A DNA stretch of 64,000 bases, from the NCBI GenBank assembly GCA_019671005.1, contig CM033744.1:586208-650207 (forward strand), read 5' to 3'. The notes below the pieces were generated by a model. The model made no database searches. It saw only the letters and a list, made by a program, of their open reading frames with translations, and was not told the origin of the DNA. The position numbers and the translations under genes were made by a program. The DNA comes from Hibiscus mutabilis (lineage: Eukaryota; Streptophyta; Magnoliopsida; Malvales; Malvaceae). Below are positions 23,451 to 36,140 of the stretch, one piece after another; within the stretch, counting starts at the first letter, position 1, and each line of letters opens with the position of its first letter.

Positions 23451-26400
23451 CCCCATAAGCACTTTGATTATACAAATGAAACCCACCACCTTTTATTATC
23501 GTAAACCTCCCTTATCATATTAATTATGATCTCAATGAAATTAAATTTTATTATTTTTATATATCAACTCGTTCGAATGATAATTTTTGAAGAAAATATA
23601 AAAACGGTTTATTAATTAAAAATGATAAAAATAAAATAAAATAGATGATTTTTCATTAAGGTGTGTCTCACGTAATAGGGAAGAAGAGGAAAAGTATGTG
23701 ATAATAATAATTATTTTTCAAAAGTATATGTAGGGTTTGGTTGGATTTTGAAATACTTCAAATATTCTGTTTCGAGGGGTTTGAGTGTAAAGTCGATAAT
23801 GTGGTGCGCGAGTATGTGAATACGTTTATACTCCCTCTGTCATGGAGTTGCAACTTTTCTTCAGGAAATGAAAGCAAAGAAGGCCGAAAAAGTTAAATCT
23901 AAAGTGCCTGAGGTTACTGGATGTGGGGGTGCTGGTCCAAGTTGCTTATGATAGATGTCAATTGCATTTTGGAACGTTCGAGGGTTTAATAACCCTAATA
24001 AGCAGAGTAAGGTTTTGAAACGTATGTTGCAGCTGCAAGTAAGTATTTTAGGCTTAGTTGAAACAAGAGTAAGGGAGCAGAATTATCTTAGGATTTTTGC
24101 CACTTACTCTACTGATTGGAATTGTTACAATAACTATTTTTCTATTGATTTGGGGAAAATTTGGGTGTTAAGTAATAAGTCGTTGAAATTTAGTTTAATT
24201 TACTCGGCTTCTCAAGTTGTTACTGTTAAAGGTGAATTTGATGGGAAGATGGTAGTTGTTTCTGTTGTCTATGGGAGCAATGACAATATAGTGCGCATGG
24301 ACCTCTGGCAACAACTCAGGCAGGTTGAAGCTTTGGTTGGTGATCTTCCATGGATTGTTGGGGGAGATTTCAATGCGATTATTAATCCTACCAAGAGCTC
24401 TGATTTTGAGATCTTAGGGCCACATACTTCTACTGACATGGAAGAGTTTCAAAGCTGCTTAAGTGATGTGGGACTGAGTGTTCATCCATACTCGGGCTCT
24501 TTTTTTACGTGGTCAAATAAGCAGGAGGAAAACTATTTGGCAAGAAAGCTTGATCGGATTATGGTTAATGCTCAGTTGTTTATGGATGTGTCAACTTCTT
24601 AAGTGGAATTTTTGGCTCCTGGGATGTCAGACCATAGCCCTGGGATTGTAAAAATGCAGGGTGAGGCTCCTGCAAATAAGCTAAAATTTTTCAAGTTTAT
24701 CAACTTCTGAACCCAACACCCAGATTTCAGAAAGACTGTTGTTGATTCTTGGGAAGAACTAGTGGAAGGTAACCCCTCCAAATTTTGTTTGAAAAGCTGA
24801 AGAGATTAAAACCCAAATTGAAAGCTCTTAATAATACAAATTATGCTGATATTTCTAAGTGTGTGAAAGACAAGAGGAAGCAGTTGGAATTACAGCAGCT
24901 TGTGAATTTGACTGATGTGCTAGATAGTGATGCAATTGTATTGGAAAAGCAATTGCAGGCTGAGTTACTTGCATTGGAAGCTGCTGAACTTCAATATTAT
25001 AAGCAAAAGACTAAGGTGAATTGGCTCCAGCAGGGTGATCAGGGGACCAAATTTTTTACTCTATAGTTTCTCAAAAGAGAAAACGAAACACCGTTCAATT
25101 TTTAAAGGATAATTTGGGGAATAGGATATCATCATTTGAAGGAATGGCTAATGAGTTTATCGAGTTTTTCACTGCACAAATAGGATCTGTGGATGGGAAG
25201 GTAACTGGTTGTAATGTGGATACGTTAAAGGTTTTGTTACAGACTACTCTACCCACTGCTGCTTAGGATGCTCTAATTCAAAATGTTACTAATGCTGAAA
25301 TCAAAGAGGCCATTTTTAAGCAAGGTAATGATAAGGCACATGGACCGGATGGTTTTACATCTTGGTTCTTCAAAGCAACTTGGGATATGGTAGGGGATGA
25401 TTTTACTTCTGCAATAAGGTATTTCTTTACTACTTCAAGTATTTTACCTGCTTTTAATGCCACTGCTATCACTTTGGTTCCTAAGGTCCCTAATGCCTGC
25501 AAGCCTAGTGAATTTAGGCCTATCTCTTGCTGTTCTGTTGTATATAAAACCATTACCAAGATCTTAACGGAGAGATTGATTGTTTTTATGCATGGCTTAG
25601 TTGTTTTTAATTGATCTGCCTTTATTTAAGGAAGAAGCATAATGGACACACCTTATTAGCTCAAGAGCTTGTGAAAGGCTATGGTAGACATGCTATTTCT
25701 CCTAGGTGTGCTTTGAAGGTAGACCTTCAAAAAGCTTTTGATTCTCTTAGTTGAGACTTTATTATCTGTCTTTTGGAAGGTATTGGTCTGCCTGAACAGT
25801 TTAAGAGTTGGATTAGGGCTTGCTTTACTGGTAGCAGGTTTTCAGTTGCCCTAAATGGCAGCCTAGTGGGATTTTTCAAGTGAAGGTGAGGGATTAGGCA
25901 GGGAGACCCCCTATCCCAATATTTGTTTATTCTTGCTATGAAAGTGTTATCTCATTTGTTAGGCATAGCTGCTGAACATAATATTTTTCAGTTCCACCCT
26001 AAATATAAGAAAGTGAGAATTACACACTTGTGCTTTGCGGATGACTTATCTTTTGTAAGGGCAGCTTGGATTCTATATCGGGTGTACAGGGCGTTTAGAG
26101 GTGTTCTATGAAATTTCTTGCCTGAAACTAAATGTTGCCAAATCAAAACTATTCATTGCAGGGATCCCTAAGGAGATACAAAGGCTGTGGGGATCTATTA
26201 CTGGTTTTAAAGTTGGGGTGCTCCCTATGCGGTATCTGAGTATTCCCTTAGTTACTATGAGACTTTCTGCAAAGGATTGCAATGTTCTTCTTGAGAAGGT
26301 AAAGGACAGACTGGGACACTGAGCAAATAGAAACCTAAGCTATGCGAGGAGATCGTAGTTAATAAATACAGTATCCTTTAGTATTGTGAATTTCTGGTGT

Positions 26401-27535
26401 CGACAAGTAATTCTGCCAAAGGGGGTGATAAGGAAAATTGAGCAGATATGCATGCGGTTCTTCTAAAAAGGTAGAAATGAATCTGCTCAGGGGGCACGTG
26501 TAGGGTGGAGAACTATTTGTGCACCCAAAAGTGAAGGAGGGTTGGGTGTAAAAGATCTTTTTGCCTTGAATAAAACTTGTATTACTCAGCTCATTAGGAA
26601 TCTATGATCTAATAAGGGTTCATTGTGGGTTGCTTGAATAAAAATGTATATTTTGAAGGACTCAAAATTTTAAACTGTGGACAGCAAGATATGGTTCAGC
26701 TGGAGCCTTAGATAAATGTTGAAGCTGCTTACTACTGGATCAATGGATGCTTTGCACATATGGAATGGCATACGAGAAGTTAGGCCTAAAGTGCCTTGGC
26801 ATAAGCTTGTGTGGTATGGTTTACACATACCGAAGCACTCGATCATTCTATGGATGGCCATTCTTGATCGTTTACCCACCTATGATAGGCTACAACGTAT
26901 GGGGTTAACTGGAGTTGGTAGGTGCTTACTTTGTGATAATGACATTGAGGCTCGGAGTCACCTTTTCTCTAGGTGGCATTACTCAAAGCATGTCTTGTAA
27001 CACCTTTGACCCGGATGTCACATTTGGGCCCTAAGCCCAAAGCCCTTATTAAGAAAATCTTTCTTTTTCGAGCCCAAAAACATGATAAGTCCAATAAAAT
27101 ATAAGTCCATACATTTAAAATATAGTTAAAATCCAAGTATTTAAAACAGTATCAATGGAGCTCCAATTACAAATACTTAAAACATTCGACTTTGACCACT
27201 TAGTACAAAATAAGAGTTACAAATTACATATAGGATCCTACGAAATATATAGCCCAATACATCTAGCAGTTGTACTCAACAACTAAAGTCGATGTTGAAA
27301 TCCAAGCCTTGAAGGTGCTCCTCCAAGCCACACAACAATCTACTTACATGCAAAATGAAACAACGATTACGAACGTTGAGCTAACAAAGCTCAGTAGATA
27401 CACTGTCACTCAACCATGCTTCATGCAAATAATAAATAAAGCAATGCAACATGAATGATATCATGGCAAGATAATGATGGCGCTACTGTAATCGTCTAAA
27501 CATATAGCATCATGAATGTATGATCTCGCACACAG

Positions 27536-27536
<1 letters not shown>

Positions 27537-27571
<35 letters not shown>
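27537..27571 (+). repeat. (ATATAC)n microsatellite
   Basis: About six perfect copies of a 6-bp unit ATATAC lie inside the solo LTR. Confidence 0.85.
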
Positions 27572-27572
<1 letters not shown>

Positions 27573-27620
27573 CTCATAAGTTCACACAGCATCACACAGA
27601 TAATACTAATAATATTAAGT

Positions 27621-27810
27621 GAGGCTCGCGTCCACACAGCATCAGAATCCTACACTACGAGTAAGGCTCGCGTCTATAAAGTATCGGGCTCTTATACTCG
27701 TGGGGATGAGGCTCGCGTCTACAAAGCATCGATATCCTCTATCCATGCTTGGAATATCTCATCAAGCATCTTCGAATGAGGTTCGCGTCCATACAGTATC
27801 GGGATCTTAC
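27621..27810 (+). repeat. Tandem repeat with GAGGCTCGCGTC core
   Basis: Four diverged units begin at about 27621, 27664, 27708 and 27779. Each has a RRGGYTCGCGTC core followed by a CAGYATCG-like segment and spacing of about 43-70 bases. It is part of the solo LTR. Confidence 0.75.
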
Positions 27811-28151
27811 ATTTAGAAGTCTTCAAGGTATTGCAACATACTTCTAAGGGTATCCAAATCCCAACAACAAAGGAATACTAAACTATTTAGGCAACCCCTC
27901 AGCACAAAGCAATGGCCTTAGCTGCCACACAGTATCGATCGATCCACCTATGATCCCTATGGGTTTCTACTTCACACAAATTACCCAATATTTATCAAAT
28001 TATTAGCCTTTTTATTTCACATACGGGGTTTTATTCTCTATTTCTCAGTTTTAACATTCATTTCATATCATAAGAGACCCCTTGAGCCATTTGCCTCGAA
28101 TTATAGAACCTCCGAACGCAAACTTAAATTTCTTAGGTAGATTGCCTAGCG

Positions 28152-28555
28152 AGTATCGATACTCCTATATGGGTATCGATACGCCTCTCTAGGTACCGGT
28201 ACTCTTCCCCGAGTACATATACTCAAATTAGGTTCGAAAAATTTGGTACCTCAAGTCGTACCGATACGCTTACATCCGTATCGGTACTCAACATCGGTAC
28301 ATGATCTATCCTGTATCGATCCCTACCCATACCAATACTCCAACCTTTTCGTACCGGTACACGAAAGTCTTCTCAGGCAATAGGACAGTAGTATCGATAT
28401 GCACCCTAGCGTACCGATACGCGAAAGCGTTACTATAATTCCCAATAAGCAAGGGGTACCCATACGCGTTCAGTAGTACCTGTAAGCCTCTTACAAATCG
28501 TCTCCCTTTATTACATAGGTGTACCGATACTGAACATCCAGTACCGGTATGCGAG
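28152..28555. repeat. Array of GTATCGATAC / GTACCGGTAC palindromes
   Basis: Roughly a dozen or more near-palindromic motifs of the GTAYCGRTAC type recur at irregular 15-40-base spacing inside the solo LTR. The same motif family occurs at 10583-10850. Confidence 0.75.
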
Positions 28556-29845
28556 CCCAGAATTTTAAAGTTTGGGTTCGGATTTCACCTAAAAATCCCT
28601 CTTAACCTATATGGTTAAGCCCCAAATCGTTCCTACAAGTTATGGTGAAGTTATTAAGTGAGTTACTACCAATTTTAAGCCCTAACAACATCAATTCCAT
28701 ATTTTACCATTGAAGATCACCCAAAACATATCCAAAGCACAAATACCAAAATCATGCACAAAAGACTATTTTATGAGTTGTAGGAATTCACAGGAGTTAG
28801 TGGTGTACTAACCTTGATTCTATAACTGAGAATGAAGCCTTTAGCACAACGTCAAGCCTTGATATTCCATTGATCCTTGGAAGAGTTCCCAACCTCTTTC
28901 ACTATAAGAGATTACAACATTGTTGGGAGATTAAGGGAGCCAAAAACACATATCCAAACAATAATAAATCTCATAAAAACCCATTCCCGTTCTCCCTCCA
29001 CAACCCTTACTAAAACACCATTCTCCACCAAAACTAGCCATTTTTACCTTAAAATATAGATCATTGAATGCTAATAAAACTTCCCTTAATAAGCCAAACG
29101 TGATTCTCAACACAAACTCTCAAGATTCTATCTTTGGTAGTGGTGTTTTAGGTGGAAAAGTGAGCTTGGAAGGAAAGAAGATACCATAAAGCATGGTGAT
29201 CTCATCCTCCTCTATACAATGCAGAAAATTAAAGCATTCCCTTCAATCTCTTCCAATTATGCATTTACCGCACTACCCCTCTCCCACTCTTCCCAACCCA
29301 AACCCACAACAATCACATGAGCCCAATAACAAAAGATAAGCCCACTTGGGCTCTCAAGGCCGAACGTATCGACCCAAAAGTGAGGCTCTTACCTCAGGTA
29401 AGCCCAACATTTGAATTTCGAAACCTGGGTCATTGCAGGCCTGGTCTGCTATCTTGCATCTCTGCAACTTAAGCAGAATTATGTGTGATTGGGAGAATGA
29501 GATACATTGGCTCTGCACTAATCTGAAGGGCAAATCTCTTATGGTTATTCTTCTTAGGCTTGCCTGGAGCTCCTTTGTCTACCATATATGGGAGGAGAGA
29601 AATAGAAGGGTTTTTCGATGTAATTCTCGCGATTGTAATGAATTACTAGATTGTATTAGGGAAACAGTAAAAATACGTGTACAGAACCTCACTATATGAA
29701 TAACTGATGTAAAAATTGTCAACTTTGCATGGCTTGGGGAATTCCCTAATAGGGATGGCTGCCTAAGGGCATGGTTGTGATTTGTTGCAGGGATTTACTG
29801 CTTTCTTGGATAAAATGATAACACAACTTATCCAAAAAAAAAAAT

Positions 29846-31103
29846 TAAACATATAAAATATAATATGATTTATTTATACATAATTAACTCTTCGGTTTAA
29901 TACACATATTTTTATTCTCATATTTTTTAAAATATTCAATAATTTATATTACATTAAAATTATTTTTAAAAATATGTTTTGGATTTATAATTGTAAGATA
30001 TACACATTCTTGCTAAAAAAAAATGATTCCTTCTTTCGTAATAATTTTATCTTACTAAGAAAGGGAAATTCTTAGGCTTAGGGACCAAATGAAAATTGTT
30101 TTTTCCCAACAAAGAAAATGTCAATTTCTTCTATTAGTCCATATAATATGTAAACAATATTAGTTTAATCAGTTTTATTTAAAAGTAAATTTTTTATACA
30201 TATGTTGTGTAAAACTAATTTTACACGAGCTTACATATTTACACTATAAAATTCAAATTCTAAATCCCTAACCCTAAACTTTTAACCATGTACCCTAAAT
30301 TCTAAACACTAACCTTAAATTATAAACCCTACAACCTAAACCCTTAAACTATAAACCCTAAACTAAAGACCTAACCCCTATTTTCACTTCTTTTTAGTAT
30401 GGTAAAACTAATAGATATGTTATTTAAAATATAACGAAACCAAAATTTAGAAGTATTTGGAAAATAAACAAATCTTGTAAAAGACCTTATTGGACCACAA
30501 ATAAAATTTTTCTAAAAAAGTAGTGGAACCATCATATTCTCACATGTAATGCCCACCTCCATAGCAAAGGATGGTTGTTATTTGTCATTGCCTTAAAACC
30601 AAGGTGTATAAGACTTTAATGTGCAAAATTAAAAAATAAAATAAAAATCACTTTTAAAATGGTACCACCCTAATCCCCTAAAAATTAAGTTAAAGAAAAT
30701 GAATTCGATTTTTTTATTTAGTATTGATTAAAAAATAGATTTCTTGTTGAATTAGGTTTGATTTGATCTGATCCGTTATTTCAAGCTTTACAAAATGAAT
30801 ATAGTAGAAAAAAGTTTTACATTTGATCAACATGGAGTTAAATTTTGGGTTGAAGGATAAAATATAAATGTTCGAAAGTGAATGACAAATTTATAAATAA
30901 CATAATTTTTAAACTTTTTATATATAAAAACAAAAATAAAAAATAAGGGTGAAAACAATTATTCTTCTCGCCCCTTAATAGTTTCGTCCATGTATTTGAC
31001 GTTCAACGGATTTTTAAAACATGTCTGTCGACCCATTAACATCTATAATATGAGAAAATATTGTCGACTAAACTTTTGGAAAAAGACTTACGTTGAAATG
31101 ATG
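29846..31103. other. Intergenic DNA
   Basis: AT-rich, with a telomere-like patch at 30240-30375 listed separately. No gene is seen. Confidence 0.45.
30240..30375 (-). repeat. Degenerate telomere-like repeat block
   Basis: Repeated CCCTAAA-related words such as ATCCCTAACCCTAAAC, TGTACCCTAAA and AAACCCTAAAC. Similar to the block at 1969-2105 but on the opposite strand. Confidence 0.55.
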
Positions 31104-31112
31104 TTTTAGTTG

Positions 31113-31889
31113 GCTTAACGGTGAAATAAGTGTCTAAACTATTTTTTTCAGATAAGTGTTTGAACTATATTTTGTGTTAAATATGTACCTAACGTTTCAT
31201 TCCGTGACTCACAGACGTTATTTTTTTATCCAATGAAATTCGAACATGTGACATGATTGATCATTTTTTGAAAGTAAAACCCGAAAATTAGAAAAATAAA
31301 ATAATATCAATTAACCCAACAACCTTTAATTTCTTTTAAAAAAACTCAACCCTAACCATAAATTCCTCCACTCGGCCACCGATGCAACCATCATCGGCCA
31401 CCCTTGTCTTCATCGAACCCCCACTGCTAAAAGTCCCATCATCTCGTCGTCAAAAACTGACTAATGAATCGCCGATTGCACTATAGACAAACACCCAACA
31501 ATGAAGAAAAATAGGCTGATTGGGTTCCCATATGATGACGGATGTCGAACAGTGAGGTACACGACGCTTTGGGCAGTGAATGGTGAACCACCGACTCGTG
31601 GAGATGCCAGACGGTGAACGAGATGTGATTTGGGAGTTTGATTGAAAAGAAATTAAAACTTTGGGATTTTTTAAGAAATTCAGAGTTTTAAGAAATCCAT
31701 AAATTAAAAATAAAAATAGGACACATGTCATGTTCTAATTGGATGATAAAAAAATTTTAACAGCCGTTGACGAAAAAACATTGAATGAGTCACGAAATAA
31801 AACGTTAGTCACCTATTTGGCCTAAAATATATTTCAAGCACATACATTAAAAAAGTGTATAATTTAAGCAATTATTTAACTGTTAAACC
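31113..31889. mobile_element. MULE-like TIR element
   Basis: The left end GCTTAACGGTGAAATAAGTG is the approximate inverse of the right end (...GCAATTATTTAACTGTTAAAC). Sequence near 31190-31230 is inverted near 31770-31805 (AACGTTTCATTCCGTGAC versus GTCACGAAATAAAACGTT). Flanking 9-mers TTTTAGTTG (31104-31112) and TTGTAATTG (31890-31898) share seven of nine bases. The internal ~500 bp contains no transposase. Confidence 0.6.
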
Positions 31890-32321
31890 TTGTAATTGAT
31901 CTGAAGTCTTAGATAATCCTATTCGTTTTCTTTATAAAATAAAGAAAAAAAAAGGTAAAAGTAATATCCGGAACATATTTAAATTTAGACCCACATAAAT
32001 TCTGAGAAGTTATATATATAACACGAGATTTAAACCATAATAAAATTTAAATCGATAATCTACGTGAACTTAGATACTCAAAATCTCAAAATTTTACCGT
32101 CGGAGAAAATTATAAATTTCACTTGAATATACCCAATAATTCTATAAACGTGAACAAATACATTGAATTTGAACTAAGATATATGGTTTCGTTTAAAGAA
32201 ATATCATAATGGTGAAAATGCAATGCTATGCTCAAACAAAGGAGACATAAATAAAGCAGTGTCTTGGAGGGGTACACTGTATACTGCTAATATCCAGAAA
32301 TTATAGAGTACTATAAATTTA

Positions 32322-32684
32322 GGCTTAATTACAAAATAAGTGCCCAATCTATACCTTTTTTTTACAATAGGTGCCTAAAGTATTTTTTAGCTGAAATAGG
32401 TGCCTAAACTTTCATTTTTGGCTGAAATAGGTGCCTAAAGTATTTTTTGGCTGAAATATGTGCCTAAACTTTCATTTTTGGTTAAAATAGGTGCCCAAGA
32501 AGGTGCCAAAATTGACTTTAAAACAAGTCAAAATGAAAGTTTAGGCAGCTATTTCAGCCAAAAAAATAGTTTAGGCACCTATTTCAGCCAAAATGAAACT
32601 TTAGGCACCTATTTCAAACAAAAAATACTTTAGGCACTTATTACAAAAAAAACATAGTTTGGGTACTTATTTTATAGTTTAGCC
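32322..32684. mobile_element. Near-palindromic MULE-type MITE with perfect 9-bp target duplication
   Basis: A 363-bp element that is almost entirely inverted repeat. It begins GGCTTAATTACAAAATAAGT and its reverse complement begins GGCTAAACTATAAAATAAGT. AGGTGCCTAAACTTTCATTT-like units recur within each arm. It is flanked by an exact 9-bp duplication, ATAAATTTA, at 32313-32321 and 32685-32693. The termini resemble those of the element ending 430 bp upstream, so the two may be one family. Confidence 0.85.
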
Positions 32685-32693
32685 ATAAATTTA

Positions 32694-35600
32694 TAACCAA
32701 CTTTGCCTTTGATGTCGACATGGAAATGACTACACACTTATTTTCATTCATTATTTTAAAAATTAAAAAATATAAACAATTTATAAATTGACTTAAGCAT
32801 TGTTCGATAAACCGTTGAAAAAATCAATTAATTTTTTAAATGTGATTGATAATTCAAAAACTTTAGTAGGCTCCAAAACTTAAAATTTTCCATTTAATAA
32901 AGGAGTTAAATGGGATTAAATTGACTTATTAAGGATCAAGGGGACTAAACATGTAATTAAATCATTCAACCAAGGAATCCAAGGCTCCTGTCAGCTCTTA
33001 GCTCCCCCACAATTATAAATATTCCTAAAAATACAAACCATCAATTTTTTATATAAATTAAATAAAAAACTATATAAAATAGGTCCAAACGAAAAATATT
33101 TAATATAATAGGTTGAAAAGGATAATGTCAAGCTTAAAATACTATTTGAGTATGGCGTTTTGTATAACCCTCGTGTGAGTTTGGAGTATTTAGATGTTAA
33201 TAATGGCAAGAACTAAAGACAATGATATTAATTTAAAAAATAAAACAAACATTTACAAATTTTGAAATCAATTTCAATATTTTTAACATTTTTAATAAAG
33301 AAAATTGAATTTCAAAGTATGTTTAAATAATAGTGTCAAATCTTAAATTAAAACAATATTTGTGTAAAATGAAGCATTAAATTACTTTGATAAGGTTAGA
33401 AATTTAAGTTTTGATATTACAAGTGATGTAAATTAATTTTAAAATCAAATCATAATAAATGTTTATAGTATTTTTTTAAATAAATTTTTATATATTCGAT
33501 TCAAATCAATTTGTTTATTTTGGACAGTTTAAAATTTACATGTTTGTCTACTGGATCCAAGTTTATTGGCAGCTGTTACTCTCTTGTAACATGACGCGTG
33601 GCGTTATACTAGACACTGTGTCGTTGCCCCGCATCCTGAAAATTTTCAGACAAGATTAGATATTGTTTTCACAGCTGTCACTCACACATTATTAGATTTA
33701 TTAATTGATTGAATTATAAAAGATATTTATTTTATTTTATATAAATTTAAATTACGATATAAAAATATAATTTTTATTTAATAAAAAAATATCGTCATTT
33801 TTAACCACGTTACTAATGATCTAAATTACTAAAAATCATCCATATTATCATTTTTATATAATCGGTCTACTCAAATTATAACCATCAAATTTTTAGATGA
33901 TATGTAAAAATATATGAATGTAAATTCATTCAAAAAAAATATAATGATATGGTGGTTTTTAGTAGTTGAGATTATTGTTAATGTGATGAGTAGAGTTCAT
34001 AAAATAATTCAAAATTTTTAATTAAATATTTAAAAATACTTATAACAATTTAGCCACTTTAGCTTCATTCTTAGTCGTTATTCACCCCCAGCATTTTGTT
34101 TTTTGGAGACGTTTGTTGTCGTAATTAGTATACAAGTTGATTACAGGAACTCTCCTTTTGTCATCACAACACAATTGGAACTCCATTTCCGGCTCTGTTT
34201 GCATTGATCACCCAACTCGATGAGTGGGCACACTCGAAAACTAGGCTTGGGCGGCTTTGCTATCGAACTTAACTCATGAATAAGTGTAATCTCAAACTTG
34301 GTATAATGACAAAAGTTAAAGATTTATATGTATTATACAAGTAGTTGCGAAAAGATCAGGTCTTATGCAGTTTTTTATACGATATCTAAATTGATCAGGC
34401 TTCTTTTCATTTATAAATCAAAAGATATTACGTGTTTAACCATGTTTGAACCTTCATATTTTTTATATTACAACGATAATAATGCCAAACGAGTTAAAGA
34501 TTCGGTAGATAGACCTTGTAAAGTTCAGTGTTTATGGGAAATGATATATGATTAATATGAACGATCTTAATTTCTTTATGTTCTTTTTCTGATCAGTTAT
34601 TTGTATTTAAAATATCGTATTTTATATCAAACTTTGTTAGACAAGATTATTTGGCATATAAAAAATGTGATTGTTTTATAAAAGATAAAGAATATAACGT
34701 AGGCTTGCACACAAGCCTTGGTTGGAACCGGTAAAAAACGAATATAGAAAACTAATTTAATAGTTGAAATAAATCTCCTATAATTAAGAATCTTAGGGCC
34801 TGTTTGGTTTTAAATATTTTTTATTTTAAAAAAATTCATTTTAAAATTTTAAAAATTAGAAAATAGCTTTGTTAATAGGATGTAAACTTGTTTTTAAAAA
34901 TAAAATAATGAAAATGTGTTTAGTATTTAGTTTTTGAAGGAAGCTTTGCATTTTTAGGGTTGTTGACTTTTTTCCACAAATATGGCACAAGCAAAATTAT
35001 TTACACAAATATTGTAGTTTGAGTAGTAAAAAGTGAAGTCGGTGTACACTCAATTCGACTTCACTGTTTATTTCAATTTTTTTATTAAAAAAATGATGAA
35101 GATAAGTTGTGGGAATGGACTTTACACAGAAAACACTGTTTAAAGTTGGATTGTATTCCTATTATTTTCAATTTTTTTATTCCAAAAAATTAAAACACTG
35201 TTTAAAGATGGTGGGTATTCTTATCATCTTCACCATTATTATAATAAATGCAATATTTGTGAAAATAATCTGGCTTGTGTCATATTTATGGGGAAAAAGT
35301 TAAGTGCAATATTTGTGTATTTTTCCGTTTTTCAAAATAAAAATGAAAAAATAATTATTAAATAATTAAAATAAAATATAGTTAAAAATATAATAATAAT
35401 AAATAAATAAAATATGAGTAAATAAACTAAAGTTTTAAAATGACATTAGAAGGATTCGAACTAGGTTAAGATGAAGTTAAAATTGAAAATTACTTGTTTG
35501 CACATTTTCACTTTTTTAAAACATTTTTAGTGAAAACATATTTTTTATGTTTTTAAATTTTCACTCATTTTTGTTTTTATTTTTTAAAAATTATTATTAA

Positions 35601-36140
35601 AATTTTCAACCAAACACAGTTTCTTCATCTTTTTTCATTTTCCAAAAAAAAATAAAAAAAAAACGAACCACATTCTCTAAAACCAAACGGACTTAATTAC
35701 TACTATTTTTTGATGCATAACAAAACTTACAAAGTTTTCCTTTTTTAACCAAATGATTTGTTAAAATCGAATCAAATTAAAATTTCATATGTATTTAATT
35801 ATACATAATTAAAATTTACGTGTTACATTACGTATTTTATTAAAGTTTGTGGCTGATTTTGATATTTGTCTCTAGATTTTATAAGAGCCTCGTTTTTACC
35901 ACTTGATGGTAGATGTTAGAGGTGATTCACATGATTTGTTCGAAGTAATGTTATAAAAGTCGGATCGATAGTTGAATTGACCAGACAATTAATTTTTTAA
36001 TTTAATCCATAAAATCATTGATTTATGGTCATTGGCCACCTAAAAATTTATGTTTGATGGTTTCTTAGTCTCTATTAATTTAAATTTTAATCAAATCAAA
36101 TATCGTTCCGCAATTTTTAATCTCATTATTTAATAAATTT
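32694..36140. other. AT-rich intergenic DNA
   Basis: About 3.4 kb with stops in all frames and many A/T runs. An inverted similarity between about 34798-34870 (CCTGTTTGGTTTTAAA...) and 35590-35695 (...AAACCAAACGGACTTAA) hints at another old TIR element with CTGTTTGGTTT ends. I found no duplication to confirm it. Confidence 0.45.

Larger units (their letters stand above)
26996..29437 (+). mobile_element. Solo LTR of a Ty3/gypsy-type retrotransposon inserted in the LINE
   Basis: The block begins TGTAACACC and ends TTGCA, the TG...CA termini of LTRs; TGTAACACC starts are typical of plant gypsy LTRs. Removing it restores the LINE zf-RVT reading CHYSKHV-WSAIL-like text, which fixes the borders closely. 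The flanking 5-mers TGTCT and GGCCT look like a diverged target duplication (three of five match). There are no internal gag or pol genes, so this is an LTR-LTR recombination product of about 2.44 kb. It carries three internal repeat arrays, listed separately. Confidence 0.8.
23840..29845 (+). mobile_element. Decayed L1-type LINE, split by a solo LTR
   Basis: The element starts with the ORF1 end (GVATFLQEMKAKKAEK...), then the ORF2 endonuclease from 23955 (FWNVRG, LGLVETRV, VGGDFNAI, and SDHSP beyond a stop at 24600). Reverse transcriptase pieces follow: DKAHGPDGFTSWFFK near 25340, LKVDLQKAFDSL near 25715, GDPLSQYLFILAM near 25905 and the catalytic FADD at 26034-26045. A zf-RVT domain (HIWNGIREVRPKVPWHKLVW...) is cut at 26995 and resumes at 29443 with WSAILHLCNLSR up to a stop at about 29697. 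A 3' UTR ends in an A run at about 29833-29843. Many stops and frameshifts show it is long dead. The 5' end is truncated or unclear. Confidence 0.88.

Noticed and set aside
27001..29430. CRISPR-like interpretation of the spaced palindromic repeats
   Set aside because: Eukaryotic context, irregular spacing, diverged motifs, no cas genes, and the array is enclosed within a solo LTR.
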